From: an uncultured Flavobacteriales bacterium
Lineage (GTDB): Bacteria > Bacteroidota > Bacteroidia > Flavobacteriales_D > Crocinitomicaceae
Length of the DNA: 6,071 nt
Assembly (NCBI GenBank): GCA_905479845.1
Contig: CAJQOB010000252.1
Coordinates: forward strand, 1 to 6,071
Direction of reading: 5' to 3'
In this document: piece after piece, positions 1-6,070 of the stretch
Numbering within the stretch: position 1 is the stretch's first letter
Layout: each line of letters begins with the position of its first letter
The notes under the pieces: generated by a model
Databases searched by the model: none
The model's input: the letters and a program-made list of their open reading frames with translations, nothing else
Told to the model about the DNA's origin: nothing
Position numbers and translations under genes: made by a program

Positions 1-477
1 GCGAACATCGTATTGAGGTTTACCAATCTTATATTCTTGTTCAAAGATTTTTCCATCTCTGTGAACCGTTGCTCTCAAATCTTTTGAAAGTGCATTCACA
101 CATGAAACTCCAACTCCGTGAAGTCCCCCAGAAACCTTGTATGTGTCTTTGTCGAATTTACCACCTGCGTGAAGGACCGTCATAACGACCTCCAAAGCAG
201 ACTTTTTCTCCTTGGTGTGCATTGCAGTTGGAATACCACGACCGTTATCAGTAACGGAAATTGATTCTCCATCATGAATAACAACATCGATAGTATCACA
301 ATGTCCGGCCAAGGCCTCATCAATCGAGTTATCGACAACCTCGTAAACCAAGTGGTGTAAACCTTTCGTGCCCACATCACCGATGTACATGGCAGGTCTT
401 TTTCTTACCGCTTCTAATCCTTCGAGTACCTGAATATTATCCGCTGCGTAATCTTGCTTTTTATTCTCTTCGCTCAT
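1..477 (-). CDS. gyrB: DNA gyrase subunit B, N-terminal part (cut by window edge)
   Basis: This is the B subunit of DNA gyrase, the cytoplasmic type II topoisomerase that uses ATP to introduce negative supercoils. Only the first 159 codons are present; the frame runs off the left edge exactly on a codon boundary. The part seen belongs to the GHKL ATPase domain. It opens with the type II topoisomerase signature around residues 19-34 (LEGLEAVRKRPAMYIG). EVVDNSIDEA at 46-55 supplies the catalytic Glu46 and the Mg-binding Asn50, equivalent to E. coli Glu42 and Asn46. DNGRGIP at 77-83 holds the adenine-contacting Asp77, and the ATP-lid glycine motif GGLHGVGVS is at 117-125. The ATG at 475-477 is chosen because it gives the usual short leader before the LEGLEAVRKRP block; no Shine-Dalgarno precedes it. 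ParE shares these motifs and cannot be fully excluded without the C-terminal part, but the VSGGLHGVGVSCVNALS block fits GyrB well. Confidence 0.95.
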   Translation of the reverse strand, partial: MSEENKKQDYAADNIQVLEGLEAVRKRPAMYIGDVGTKGLHHLVYEVVDNSIDEALAGHCDTIDVVIHDGESISVTDNGRGIPTAMHTKEKKSALEVVMTVLHAGGKFDKDTYKVSGGLHGVGVSCVNALSKDLRATVHRDGKIFEQEYKIGKPQYDVR

Positions 478-518
478 AGTCTAATTTCGTTGTTGGGTAG
501 CCCCAATTCAGTAACGAG

Positions 519-526
519 CAAAGATA
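519..526 (-). promoter_or_regulatory. Candidate -7 promoter element for gyrB
   Basis: On the minus strand these bases read TATCTTTG, an exact match to the Bacteroidota -7 consensus TAnnTTTG. They lie 41 bases upstream of the gyrB ATG, which would give a leader of roughly 35 bases. No TTG is found 17-23 bases further upstream, so only half of the promoter pattern is met. Confidence 0.45.
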
Positions 527-576
527 ACGAATCAAGGGTGAAATTCCGATCATTTTAAGGGTCGAATACGTGGAGT

Positions 577-607
577 TATCAACATTTAACATTCGAAATT
601 GTTGATA
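577..607. repeat. Inverted repeat TATCAACA / TGTTGATA
   Basis: A perfect 8-base inverted repeat has arms at 577-584 and 600-607 around a 15-base centre. With one bulged base the arms extend inward by three more pairs (TTT/AAA). With the preceding T, the left arm reads TTATCAACA, one base from the E. coli DnaA-box consensus TTATCCACA. A further related copy, TGTTGATT, lies at 663-670. It could be an operator, a pair of DnaA-like boxes or a transcript hairpin; there is no T-tract to make it a terminator. Confidence 0.4.
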
Positions 608-717
608 GGTTCTAAATTATTAGAAAGATGCGTGTTTTGGCTTCAAATTATACGTTTTAGGGTGTTGATTTTAAGTTTCAACCTTGAAGAAGTGAACAAT
701 TATCTCTCCATGATTCG

Positions 718-747
718 TTGACTAATTAGAATCCCTTCCAATCTTTG
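718..747 (+). promoter_or_regulatory. Candidate promoter for the OmpA-domain gene
   Basis: TTG at 718-720 is followed after 19 bases by AATCTTTG at 740-747. This matches the Bacteroidota promoter pattern (TTG, 17-23 bases, TAnnTTTG) with one mismatch in the first base of the -7 box. Transcription would start near 751-754, leaving a leader of about 45 bases before the ATG at 798. Confidence 0.4.
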
Positions 748-797
748 GAACATTATTTGAATAAATCAGTATAGACTATATAAATTGTCATTGTTTT

Positions 798-1661
798 ATG
801 AAGTTTCTTGCGCTTTTAAGTTCAATTCTACTCACCTTTTCTTTGCTCGCCGCGGATTTCAATCCTGCAGGCACTTGGCAGGGCGTGATGATTCGTAAAG
901 GAACGAAAATGAAAGACGCGAGTTTGATCCATTTTGATTTCGAAAACAACGATGGCTTCATTACGGGCTATAGCCGTGAGGAAATTTATGATAGTGAGTT
1001 CTACTCTATCAAAAAGATCAATGGAGACATAACGGATGGCCAACTTGATCTGCGTCAGATTGCAGAAACAAAAAGCAATAAGTCATCTAGAACAACTTGG
1101 TGTCGTGTGTCGGCTAGTTTGAACTACGATCCAGCAACAGGATACTTGACAGGACAGTACATTGCCACCGACTGCAGAAACGTTATTGGAGACTTCATCT
1201 TGTACCGAGCAGACTTCGAACTGGATCAAGGCGACGATCCATTAAATAGCCAGATTTGGTTTGAACAATTTGTAAAGGATTACGCAGACGGTTTGAATGC
1301 TCCAGAGATTCGAAAAATTGAGCGAGACAATTTCGTTTTCGAGCCTATCTTCTTTGACTACGATAAGTTTGAAATTCGTGAAGAGCACAATACCTTCTTA
1401 GATGGAATGATCAAAATCGTTAAAGGACATTCTGATTTACGCGTAAAAGTAACCGGACATACAGATTCTGATGGATCGGATCAATACAATGATACACTTT
1501 CCTACAACCGTGCTCAAGCAATTACGGAGTACTTTGTGAAGCGTGGGTTGGACGCAGATCGCCTTGAGATCGAGTTTAAAGGAGAACGATCACCAGTTGA
1601 CACAAATAATAATCCTCAAGGGAAACAACGCAACAGACGCGTTGATTTCGAGTTTATTTAA
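798..1661 (+). CDS. Exported protein with C-terminal OmpA-type peptidoglycan-binding domain
   Basis: The 287-residue product probably acts in the periplasm, holding peptidoglycan through its C-terminal domain. Residues 1-19 are a Sec signal peptide (hydrophobic core LALLSSILLTFSLLA); there is no lipobox Cys. Residues about 20-140 look beta-rich, beginning FNPAGTWQG, and contain two cysteines (102 and 126) that could form a disulfide; I do not recognise this domain. Residues about 180-287 are an OmpA C-terminal domain: FFDYDKFEI at 185-193, TGHTDSDGSDQYND at 219-232, NRAQAI at 237-242 and NRRVDF at 279-284. Asp223 and Arg238 occupy the positions of the diaminopimelate-contacting pair known in OmpA-family proteins, with the same 15-residue spacing. 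There is no long membrane beta-barrel, so it is not a classical OmpA porin. The ATG at 798 is chosen because it directly begins the signal peptide; the bases before it are AT-rich without a Shine-Dalgarno. Its stop overlaps that of the convergent neighbour by 4 bases. Confidence 0.9.
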   Translation: MKFLALLSSILLTFSLLAADFNPAGTWQGVMIRKGTKMKDASLIHFDFENNDGFITGYSREEIYDSEFYSIKKINGDITDGQLDLRQIAETKSNKSSRTTWCRVSASLNYDPATGYLTGQYIATDCRNVIGDFILYRADFELDQGDDPLNSQIWFEQFVKDYADGLNAPEIRKIERDNFVFEPIFFDYDKFEIREEHNTFLDGMIKIVKGHSDLRVKVTGHTDSDGSDQYNDTLSYNRAQAITEYFVKRGLDADRLEIEFKGERSPVDTNNNPQGKQRNRRVDFEFI

Positions 1662-2617
1662 GGTGTCTTGGAATAAACGACCGTCGTAAAGTCCTCAACT
1701 CGAACCATTCCACTATCATCTGGAAATGTCATTTGAAAAGTCACGCTTGACATGGAAGAATTTGGCCAAGTGGATTTCATATCAAATTCAAATTCCTGCA
1801 CCTCTTCAAGAATAAAATCTTTCGTCTGCATCTCAGAAAAATCTGGACTTGAATTACGAATCACTTTGAGAAATTCAGTCTGATCATACTGATAATCAAC
1901 CAGAATATCCAGTGTGCTGCCTCGCTTAGTTGAAGCAACTGACACGATTGCAGGAACTTCGGTATCTCCCATAGCACCAAGAGTGTTTATATCGTGAACC
2001 ATTACTTCCTCAGAGGTCTCTCCATTTATCTCACAAACAAATGTATAGCACTGAAACAAGTAATTTAAACCATTCAGTATTGTCTCAATCATTTGAGGTG
2101 AAACCTCTTCTAAATACTCATTAACCCTATCATCAAGATCAACCTTCTCCCTGTTATTAAATTTGACAATCTCCTCAAATACAGCTTTCGAGCCTTCCTT
2201 AACCAATTCAATAAATTCATCCGAATTAAGTAATTCAAAGGCTTGTCCGTTTTCTTTATCTAACAGTACTTTGAATTTAAACTCGCTGCTAAGCTCAGAA
2301 ATAATCGACATGAGCTCATTCATCAGAACTTGCATTGAGTCTTGACTTCCATCATTGATACTTACATCAATGTCGTACTGATCCGACTTCTGAGTAAACT
2401 CCAAAGTATAAAACTCACCAATCTCCAAAACCTTAATGGTGTAATTAGATGTAACATCTGTACTTTGAATTACTTCTCCGTTTACAGAAACTGTTGAGCT
2501 CGCAACATGTTTAGCGTATCGCACATCACCCTTTTTCCATTTAGGCAGGACGTTGTATTCTCTTTGAGCCTGAAGCCCAAAACTTAAAAGAAGGAGACAA
2601 ATCGTAATTAACTTCAT
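1658..2617 (-). CDS. Exported protein of unknown function
   Basis: I do not assign this 319-residue product to a family. It begins with a Sec signal peptide (MKLITICLLLLSFGLQAQ) ending in an AQ cleavage context typical of Bacteroidota. The Cys at position 7 lies inside the hydrophobic core, so it is not a clear lipobox. The mature part starts with LPKWKKGD (24-31), followed by alternating beta-type segments (about 38-90), a conserved-looking VLLDKENGQAFEL stretch (117-129), a charged helical region (about 133-182), two close cysteines (190 and 195), and a beta-rich C-terminus (about 215-315). The overall look is that of large, uncharacterised secreted Bacteroidota proteins that open with a W-K-x-G-D type segment; this resemblance is an impression, not a search result. 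It lies 27 bases downstream of the TonB-dependent receptor on the same strand, so co-transcription is likely. Its stop overlaps the stop of the convergent OmpA-domain gene. Confidence 0.8.
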   Translation of the reverse strand: MKLITICLLLLSFGLQAQREYNVLPKWKKGDVRYAKHVASSTVSVNGEVIQSTDVTSNYTIKVLEIGEFYTLEFTQKSDQYDIDVSINDGSQDSMQVLMNELMSIISELSSEFKFKVLLDKENGQAFELLNSDEFIELVKEGSKAVFEEIVKFNNREKVDLDDRVNEYLEEVSPQMIETILNGLNYLFQCYTFVCEINGETSEEVMVHDINTLGAMGDTEVPAIVSVASTKRGSTLDILVDYQYDQTEFLKVIRNSSPDFSEMQTKDFILEEVQEFEFDMKSTWPNSSMSSVTFQMTFPDDSGMVRVEDFTTVVYSKTP

Positions 2618-2625
2618 ATTGAAGT

Positions 2626-2633
2626 CAAAAGTA
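2626..2633 (-). promoter_or_regulatory. Possible -7 element before the unknown exported gene
   Basis: On the minus strand these bases read TACTTTTG, an exact match to TAnnTTTG, only 8 bases before the ATG. A TTG lies 16 bases upstream of it, inside the end of the receptor gene, just short of the usual spacing. If active, it would give a leader of only a few bases. A chance match in an AT-rich gap is equally likely, and read-through from the receptor gene may be the main source of transcript. Confidence 0.25.
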
Positions 2634-2644
2634 CATTTTTCAAT

Positions 2645-5077
2645 CTACTCAAGCTCTCTCTCCATCGACTTCACCTTAAACTCAAAGATAATTCCAATGG
2701 ACGGCTGAAGAATTCCAGACGTGTTATCAATAAGCTTCGTCTGATAGCGAGATGGATCATTTGGATCTGTTACTGGATTTCCATTCTCATCTTTCACAAC
2801 GAGAAGAATTGGAGCTAGTGAGGTCTGATATGCGTATGCATTTTGGATATCCAAGTACAATTGAAGTGACATTTTCTTCAAATCAAAACGTTTATCCAAA
2901 CGAATGTTCAATTGATGATAATCTGAACCTCTGACTTGATTCAACTGATCATAATCGGGCAAACCTTGTCCGTTAACATCCCAAACTTGCTTGATGGAAG
3001 ATGTAGCGACATCGATTGGTGTGTAAGGTGCACCGCCTGAGAACAACCATCGAAAACCAAGCTCCCACCCTTTTTTAAAGCGCTTTCCAGCGGTAAAAGA
3101 AACAATGTGCTTACTGTCCCAAGATGAAGGAGCATATTCACCAGTTTTTGTCTTGAATTCTGAATTGACAAAGGTGTAAGCTAGTATTCCATAAAACCCT
3201 TTTACCAGTTTTTGCTGATACAGGAACTCTAACCCATAAGCCCGCCCTTCTGACGTAGAAGTAACTTCTTCATTCCCAACAATTCCAAAATCTGACCCTA
3301 CATTTGCTAAAGAAATGGAATCGTTAATCGAGAAGGGATAATTGCTGTAATTCTTCCAGAACCCTTCCAACGAGAATTTAGCTTTAAACTCGGACAAGAA
3401 GGACGCACCAGCCACAAAGTGATCTGCTCGGATGTACTTCAAATCATTGTCCTTATTTACCAAGTCCCCTGCTTGATTTCGGAATCCGAGTACGGTATAA
3501 GAAGGCAATTGATGGAAGCGGGCAACATTCGCACTAATCGCCCACTGAGAGTTAATTCTATAACTCAGAGAAAGCATTGGCGACAATTGATTTAAAGGAT
3601 TTGCAAGACTGGCAGAATAGGTTGAAAGATCCGTTCGAAGTCCTGCGCTAAGATCTAATTTCTTTTCAAAAAAAGACTTGCTCACCTGTGCAAACCCAGC
3701 AATTTTACTCAGGTATAAATTCGATTCAAAATCAATTTCAACGGGAGCTCCATTTACCACAACCTTGTTATACGTTGAGTTGTAATATCTAGCGTATTCG
3801 TATCCCAAACCAGATGTTACCCTAAATCCATTTTTAATCCAAGTGTTTTCGAAACGCAATTTGTTCTCCGCTTCGAATGAACTATAATCCAGCAAACGAT
3901 TGGCTTCCGTTTCTACATTGTTGAAATATTTCTGAGAGATATTCTTTAGCATATTTCGACTCGCAACAACCCTTTGATAGCCGCTTTTTCCATAATGCAA
4001 ATAATTCACTCCAATAGTATAGTTCCACTGATCCTGTGTGGGTATATTTCCCAAAAAGAACTCGTTCAACTCTCTTTGATCGACGTCGGTTACACCATCA
4101 TTAACACTTGAATTCAGCACAAAATCGTCTAATGCACCAAGACCAATCACTGTTATCTTGTTCTTTTTATTGATCTCGTAATTCACTTTGAACTGAGCAT
4201 CGTTGTAAGTTGGTAGAAATGGTAATTTCAAAGCTGAAAATAGTAGTTGTAAATACGAACGTCGAACTGAAAAAATAAAATCTGTTTTCTTTCCGATTGG
4301 TCCATCCAATGTAAGAGCGATGTCACTCGATCCAACAGCAATATTTGCTAAAAGAGCATCTTTATTCCCGTCTTTTTGCTTGAAGGAAATCACTGAACTC
4401 AAACCATTCGCATAATTCGCTGGAAACGCTCCAGAATAGAAATCTACTTCACGAATAAAATTGATGTTTAACAGACCGACTGGACCTCCACTGCTTCCCT
4501 GAGTAGCAAAGTGATTAATGTTAGGAACTTCAATTCCATCTAGGTAAAACTTGTTTTCACTTGGGGCTCCACCACGGATGATGATATCATTCCTGAATGA
4601 CGCTGGAGAAGCAACACCTGGCAAGGCCTGCAGTACTTTACTAGCATCTCTATTAGCGCCAGGCAAACGCTCGATCTCTGTAGAATTTAGGGTTTTTAAT
4701 GATACTGGTGACTCCTTACTTTCAGTGAATGGTTTGGCAACAACTGTTACATTATCCTCCTCCTGAATAGCTGAAGCGGTCATCGGGAAATTCAATTCCA
4801 CGGAGCGCGCATTTGTTATTGTGATGTCATTAATGACTAAAGGATCAAATCCATCCACACTCGCTTGAAACGAGTACACACCCGGGGCAAGGTTTTCAAT
4901 GTAGAATTCTCCTAAATCATCAGAGAAACCACCCTTCTGAAACCCGACAAGTTGCACTTTTGCAAATTCGATGGGTTCGTTGTTCGCGTTATTAAAAACT
5001 CGACCTTTAACTACCCCTAATTGAGCAAACGAGCTCGTCGACAGCCCTAGTATAAACAGTAATAATCCTAATCTCAT
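2645..5077 (-). CDS. TonB-dependent outer-membrane receptor
   Basis: This 810-residue outer-membrane protein takes up a ligand using energy passed from the TonB-ExbBD complex. Residues 1-18 are a signal peptide. Residues about 21-99 form a carboxypeptidase-regulatory-like beta-sandwich (GVVKGRVFNNANNEPIEFAK, then DDLGEFYIENLAPGVYSF), as is common in Bacteroidota receptors. A TonB-box-like VTVVA is at 110-114. The plug follows at about 118-233, with LQALPGV (149-155), IIIRGGAPSENKFYLDGIEV (165-184) and FYSGAFPANYANGLSSVI (213-230). The rest is a beta-barrel rich in alternating aromatic strands. The last strand ends near Phe800 and is followed by a charged 10-residue tail. No SusD-like lipoprotein gene follows, and the length is below that of typical SusC proteins (about 1000 residues), so this is probably not a classical glycan SusCD system. 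The substrate (siderophore, metal, peptide or other) cannot be read from the sequence. A good promoter match lies directly before the ATG, and an unknown exported gene follows closely. Confidence 0.93.
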   Translation of the reverse strand: MRLGLLLFILGLSTSSFAQLGVVKGRVFNNANNEPIEFAKVQLVGFQKGGFSDDLGEFYIENLAPGVYSFQASVDGFDPLVINDITITNARSVELNFPMTASAIQEEDNVTVVAKPFTESKESPVSLKTLNSTEIERLPGANRDASKVLQALPGVASPASFRNDIIIRGGAPSENKFYLDGIEVPNINHFATQGSSGGPVGLLNINFIREVDFYSGAFPANYANGLSSVISFKQKDGNKDALLANIAVGSSDIALTLDGPIGKKTDFIFSVRRSYLQLLFSALKLPFLPTYNDAQFKVNYEINKKNKITVIGLGALDDFVLNSSVNDGVTDVDQRELNEFFLGNIPTQDQWNYTIGVNYLHYGKSGYQRVVASRNMLKNISQKYFNNVETEANRLLDYSSFEAENKLRFENTWIKNGFRVTSGLGYEYARYYNSTYNKVVVNGAPVEIDFESNLYLSKIAGFAQVSKSFFEKKLDLSAGLRTDLSTYSASLANPLNQLSPMLSLSYRINSQWAISANVARFHQLPSYTVLGFRNQAGDLVNKDNDLKYIRADHFVAGASFLSEFKAKFSLEGFWKNYSNYPFSINDSISLANVGSDFGIVGNEEVTSTSEGRAYGLEFLYQQKLVKGFYGILAYTFVNSEFKTKTGEYAPSSWDSKHIVSFTAGKRFKKGWELGFRWLFSGGAPYTPIDVATSSIKQVWDVNGQGLPDYDQLNQVRGSDYHQLNIRLDKRFDLKKMSLQLYLDIQNAYAYQTSLAPILLVVKDENGNPVTDPNDPSRYQTKLIDNTSGILQPSIGIIFEFKVKSMERELE

Positions 5078-5081
5078 AGGA

Positions 5082-5109
5082 CAAATGTAACACTTTTGTT
5101 TAACTACAA
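5082..5109 (-). promoter_or_regulatory. Candidate promoter of the TonB-dependent receptor gene
   Basis: On the minus strand a TTG (5107-5109) is followed after 17 bases by TACATTTG (5082-5089), which fully matches the Bacteroidota pattern (TTG, 17-23 bases, TAnnTTTG). The -7 box ends only 4 bases before the ATG at 5075-5077, so the predicted transcript would have almost no leader. The two copies of GTTTAAC/GTTAAAC around it could be operator half-sites. Confidence 0.5.
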
Positions 5110-5112
5110 CAT

Positions 5113-5133
5113 AAAAAGGTTAAACATTTTAAC
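5113..5133 (-). terminator. Weak hairpin with T-run after the DUF2147 gene (possible terminator or operator)
   Basis: On the minus strand, GTTAAA-ATG-TTTAAC can form a 6-pair stem with a 3-base loop (5119-5133), followed by CC and TTTTT (5113-5117). It lies about 20 bases after the stop of the DUF2147 gene, in the right place for an intrinsic terminator. The stem is AT-rich and weak. Because it also sits just upstream of the receptor promoter, it may instead be a protein-binding palindrome. Confidence 0.35.
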
Positions 5134-5153
5134 ATGTCTCTGGCTGCCACCTC

Positions 5154-5582
5154 TTAATTAGTTCTTACCCAAGTTTGGGGTCTATAAAAGATTCCGTAAT
5201 ATCCACGGACGTTTAAACGCTTACTATTGTTGGGATCTAGCCAGATTTTCGCTTTGTACTTTACTCCACTTTCCGGATCTACGATAGTCCCTCCAGTCCA
5301 AGCCGAACCATTCCACTTCATTCCTCGAATAATGAGAAGACCAATTACCGGCTTATTTTTTAATGAACCCTCACATTTTGTGCATTTTGGATTTTCCTCT
5401 CTACCCTTTTCAGGATATAATTTTTCAATTTTCCCGTACATCACACCATCCTTTCGATACAACTTTACTACTGACTTTTCCTTGTATGTATTGTCATCAA
5501 TGGTAATCCACTTTCCTATACACGATTGTCCAAAAGTGGACAGAGAAATGAATAGGACAACGAATACTAAGCTGAACTTCAT
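5154..5582 (-). CDS. Exported DUF2147 family protein
   Basis: This is a 142-residue small exported protein of the DUF2147 family (PF09917), whose biochemical role is not established. Residues 1-19 are a signal peptide (MKFSLVFVVLFISLSTFGQ). The mature part shows the family pattern throughout: GKWITIDD (23-30), YGKIEKLYP (49-57), NPKCTKCEG with a CxxC at 67-70, PVIGLLIIRGM (78-88), WTGGTIVDPESGVKY (95-109), and LNVRGYYG (123-130) ending in a TW-R motif (137-140). The family is thought to fold as a small lipocalin-like beta-barrel. Cys67 and Cys70 could form a disulfide or bind a metal, and a third Cys (21) begins the mature chain region; the signal peptide lacks a good lipobox (FGQSC). The length is normal for the family. 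The gene lies between its own weak -7-like element and a weak terminator, so it is probably transcribed alone. Confidence 0.92.
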   Translation of the reverse strand: MKFSLVFVVLFISLSTFGQSCIGKWITIDDNTYKEKSVVKLYRKDGVMYGKIEKLYPEKGREENPKCTKCEGSLKNKPVIGLLIIRGMKWNGSAWTGGTIVDPESGVKYKAKIWLDPNNSKRLNVRGYYGIFYRPQTWVRTN

Positions 5583-5586
5583 ATCA

Positions 5587-5594
5587 TAAACATA
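5587..5594 (-). promoter_or_regulatory. Weak -7-like element before the DUF2147 gene
   Basis: On the minus strand these bases read TATGTTTA, matching TAnnTTTG at all but the last base, 4 bases before the ATG. No TTG is present at the expected distance upstream. Since a strong terminator lies immediately upstream (5597-5630), the DUF2147 gene needs some start of its own, and this is the only candidate seen. Confidence 0.25.
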
Positions 5595-5596
5595 CT

Positions 5597-5630
5597 AAAA
5601 AACAGAAGGCCATCTCTTCCGAGACAGCCT
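5597..5630 (-). terminator. Intrinsic terminator of the chalcone-isomerase-like gene
   Basis: On the minus strand, AGGCTGTCTC (5621-5630) pairs along its full length with GAGATGGCCT (5607-5616), two of the ten pairs being G-U wobbles, around a GGAA tetraloop. After 4 bases a run of six T follows (5597-5602). The wobbles would be C-A mismatches on the plus strand, which supports minus-strand use. It lies 33 bases after the stop at 5663. Confidence 0.8.
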
Positions 5631-5662
5631 CTATAAATCTGTTTGTGAATCTTAGGAGAAAA

Positions 5663-6070
5663 TTAAACCTTCCCTAACATATCTTTCTTTAATCCTTTAT
5701 CGGCAGGACTTGTTCCCAACCAAATTGAGAAGATTGCCTTTTTGAAGGCCAATCCTGGAACTGTACCTAGCACCTTTCCATTCTTCTTCGCAGTTGTACC
5801 TTTTCCTGGAATGTAGATAATTTTAATTTTATCACCATCCTTGAACGCACCTTTGAAGAACCCCATGAACTTGTCAATTTCGGCTTTCGTTGCCTTACCA
5901 TGACTTGCTTTTTTGAAACCATCTTTTACCGTTTCAATTACATTTCCCATACTACCCGTATAATCAATAATAAAACATACATCTAACCCTTGTGAACAAG
6001 GTTCAGTAGCATCATTTGTTAAACTGCCTGTAGGATTTGGTAAACAATCTCTATTTATTGTAGGATAATT
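5663..6070 (-). CDS. Open frame joining a von Willebrand A-like start to a chalcone-isomerase-like C-terminus (5' end outside window)
   Basis: The frame holds 135 codons plus stop and is open to the right edge, so the true start is probably outside. Residues about 46-135 match the C-terminal half of bacterial chalcone-isomerase-like proteins: DGF (50-52), KDGDKIKIIYIPGKGTT (77-93), NGK (97-99), FKKAIFSIWLGTSPAD (109-124) and LKKDMLG (127-133). Such proteins are usually exported, about 180-200 residues long, and often of unknown catalytic activity. The N-terminal half expected for that family is absent. Instead residues 1-45 read as a Cys- and Pro-containing linker (Cys 9 and 25) followed by LDVCFIIDYTGSMG (29-42), the first strand and DxTGSM MIDAS motif of a von Willebrand A domain. 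The rest of that domain is missing. The ATG at 5948-5950 (residue 41) would give a 95-residue protein, but it lies inside the MIDAS motif and is unlikely to be the start. Fusion, truncated recombinant or assembly join remain possible. The C-terminal assignment is firm; the join is the open question. Confidence 0.75.
   Translation of the reverse strand, partial: NYPTINRDCLPNPTGSLTNDATEPCSQGLDVCFIIDYTGSMGNVIETVKDGFKKASHGKATKAEIDKFMGFFKGAFKDGDKIKIIYIPGKGTTAKKNGKVLGTVPGLAFKKAIFSIWLGTSPADKGLKKDMLGKV

Larger units (their letters stand above)
478..797. other. Divergent intergenic spacer between gyrB and the OmpA-domain gene
   Basis: This is a 320-base AT-rich spacer between two divergently transcribed genes. 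No convincing open reading frame or structural RNA is visible. It contains a -7-type box for gyrB (519-526, minus), a fuller promoter match for the plus-strand gene (718-747), and an inverted repeat of TATCAACA with a third related copy; these are listed separately. The length is generous for two simple promoters, so the middle part (about 530-700) may carry regulation not recognised here. Confidence 0.7.

Noticed and set aside
180..380. A 66-codon minus-strand open frame in another phase of gyrB
   Set aside because: The overlapping gyrB frame carries all the ATPase motifs, and this phase gives a protein without recognisable features.
4551..4766. A 71-codon plus-strand open frame opposite the receptor plug
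   Set aside because: It is antisense to the strongly conserved plug region of the TonB-dependent receptor, so it is best explained as a by-product of codon bias.
2645..5077. SusC-type glycan receptor
   Set aside because: The protein is shorter than typical SusC, and no SusD-like lipoprotein or glycoside hydrolase gene is present next to it in the window.
5227..5589. A 120-codon plus-strand open frame
   Set aside because: It lies antisense to the DUF2147 gene, whose family motifs run through its whole length. The plus-strand translation has no recognisable features.
5663..5950. A complete 95-residue chalcone-isomerase-like gene starting at the ATG at 5948-5950
   Set aside because: The frame is open upstream to the window edge, the ATG lies within a D-x-T-G-S-M motif, no signal peptide follows it and no promoter-like box lies close before it. 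It remains a fallback if the upstream part proves to be an assembly error.
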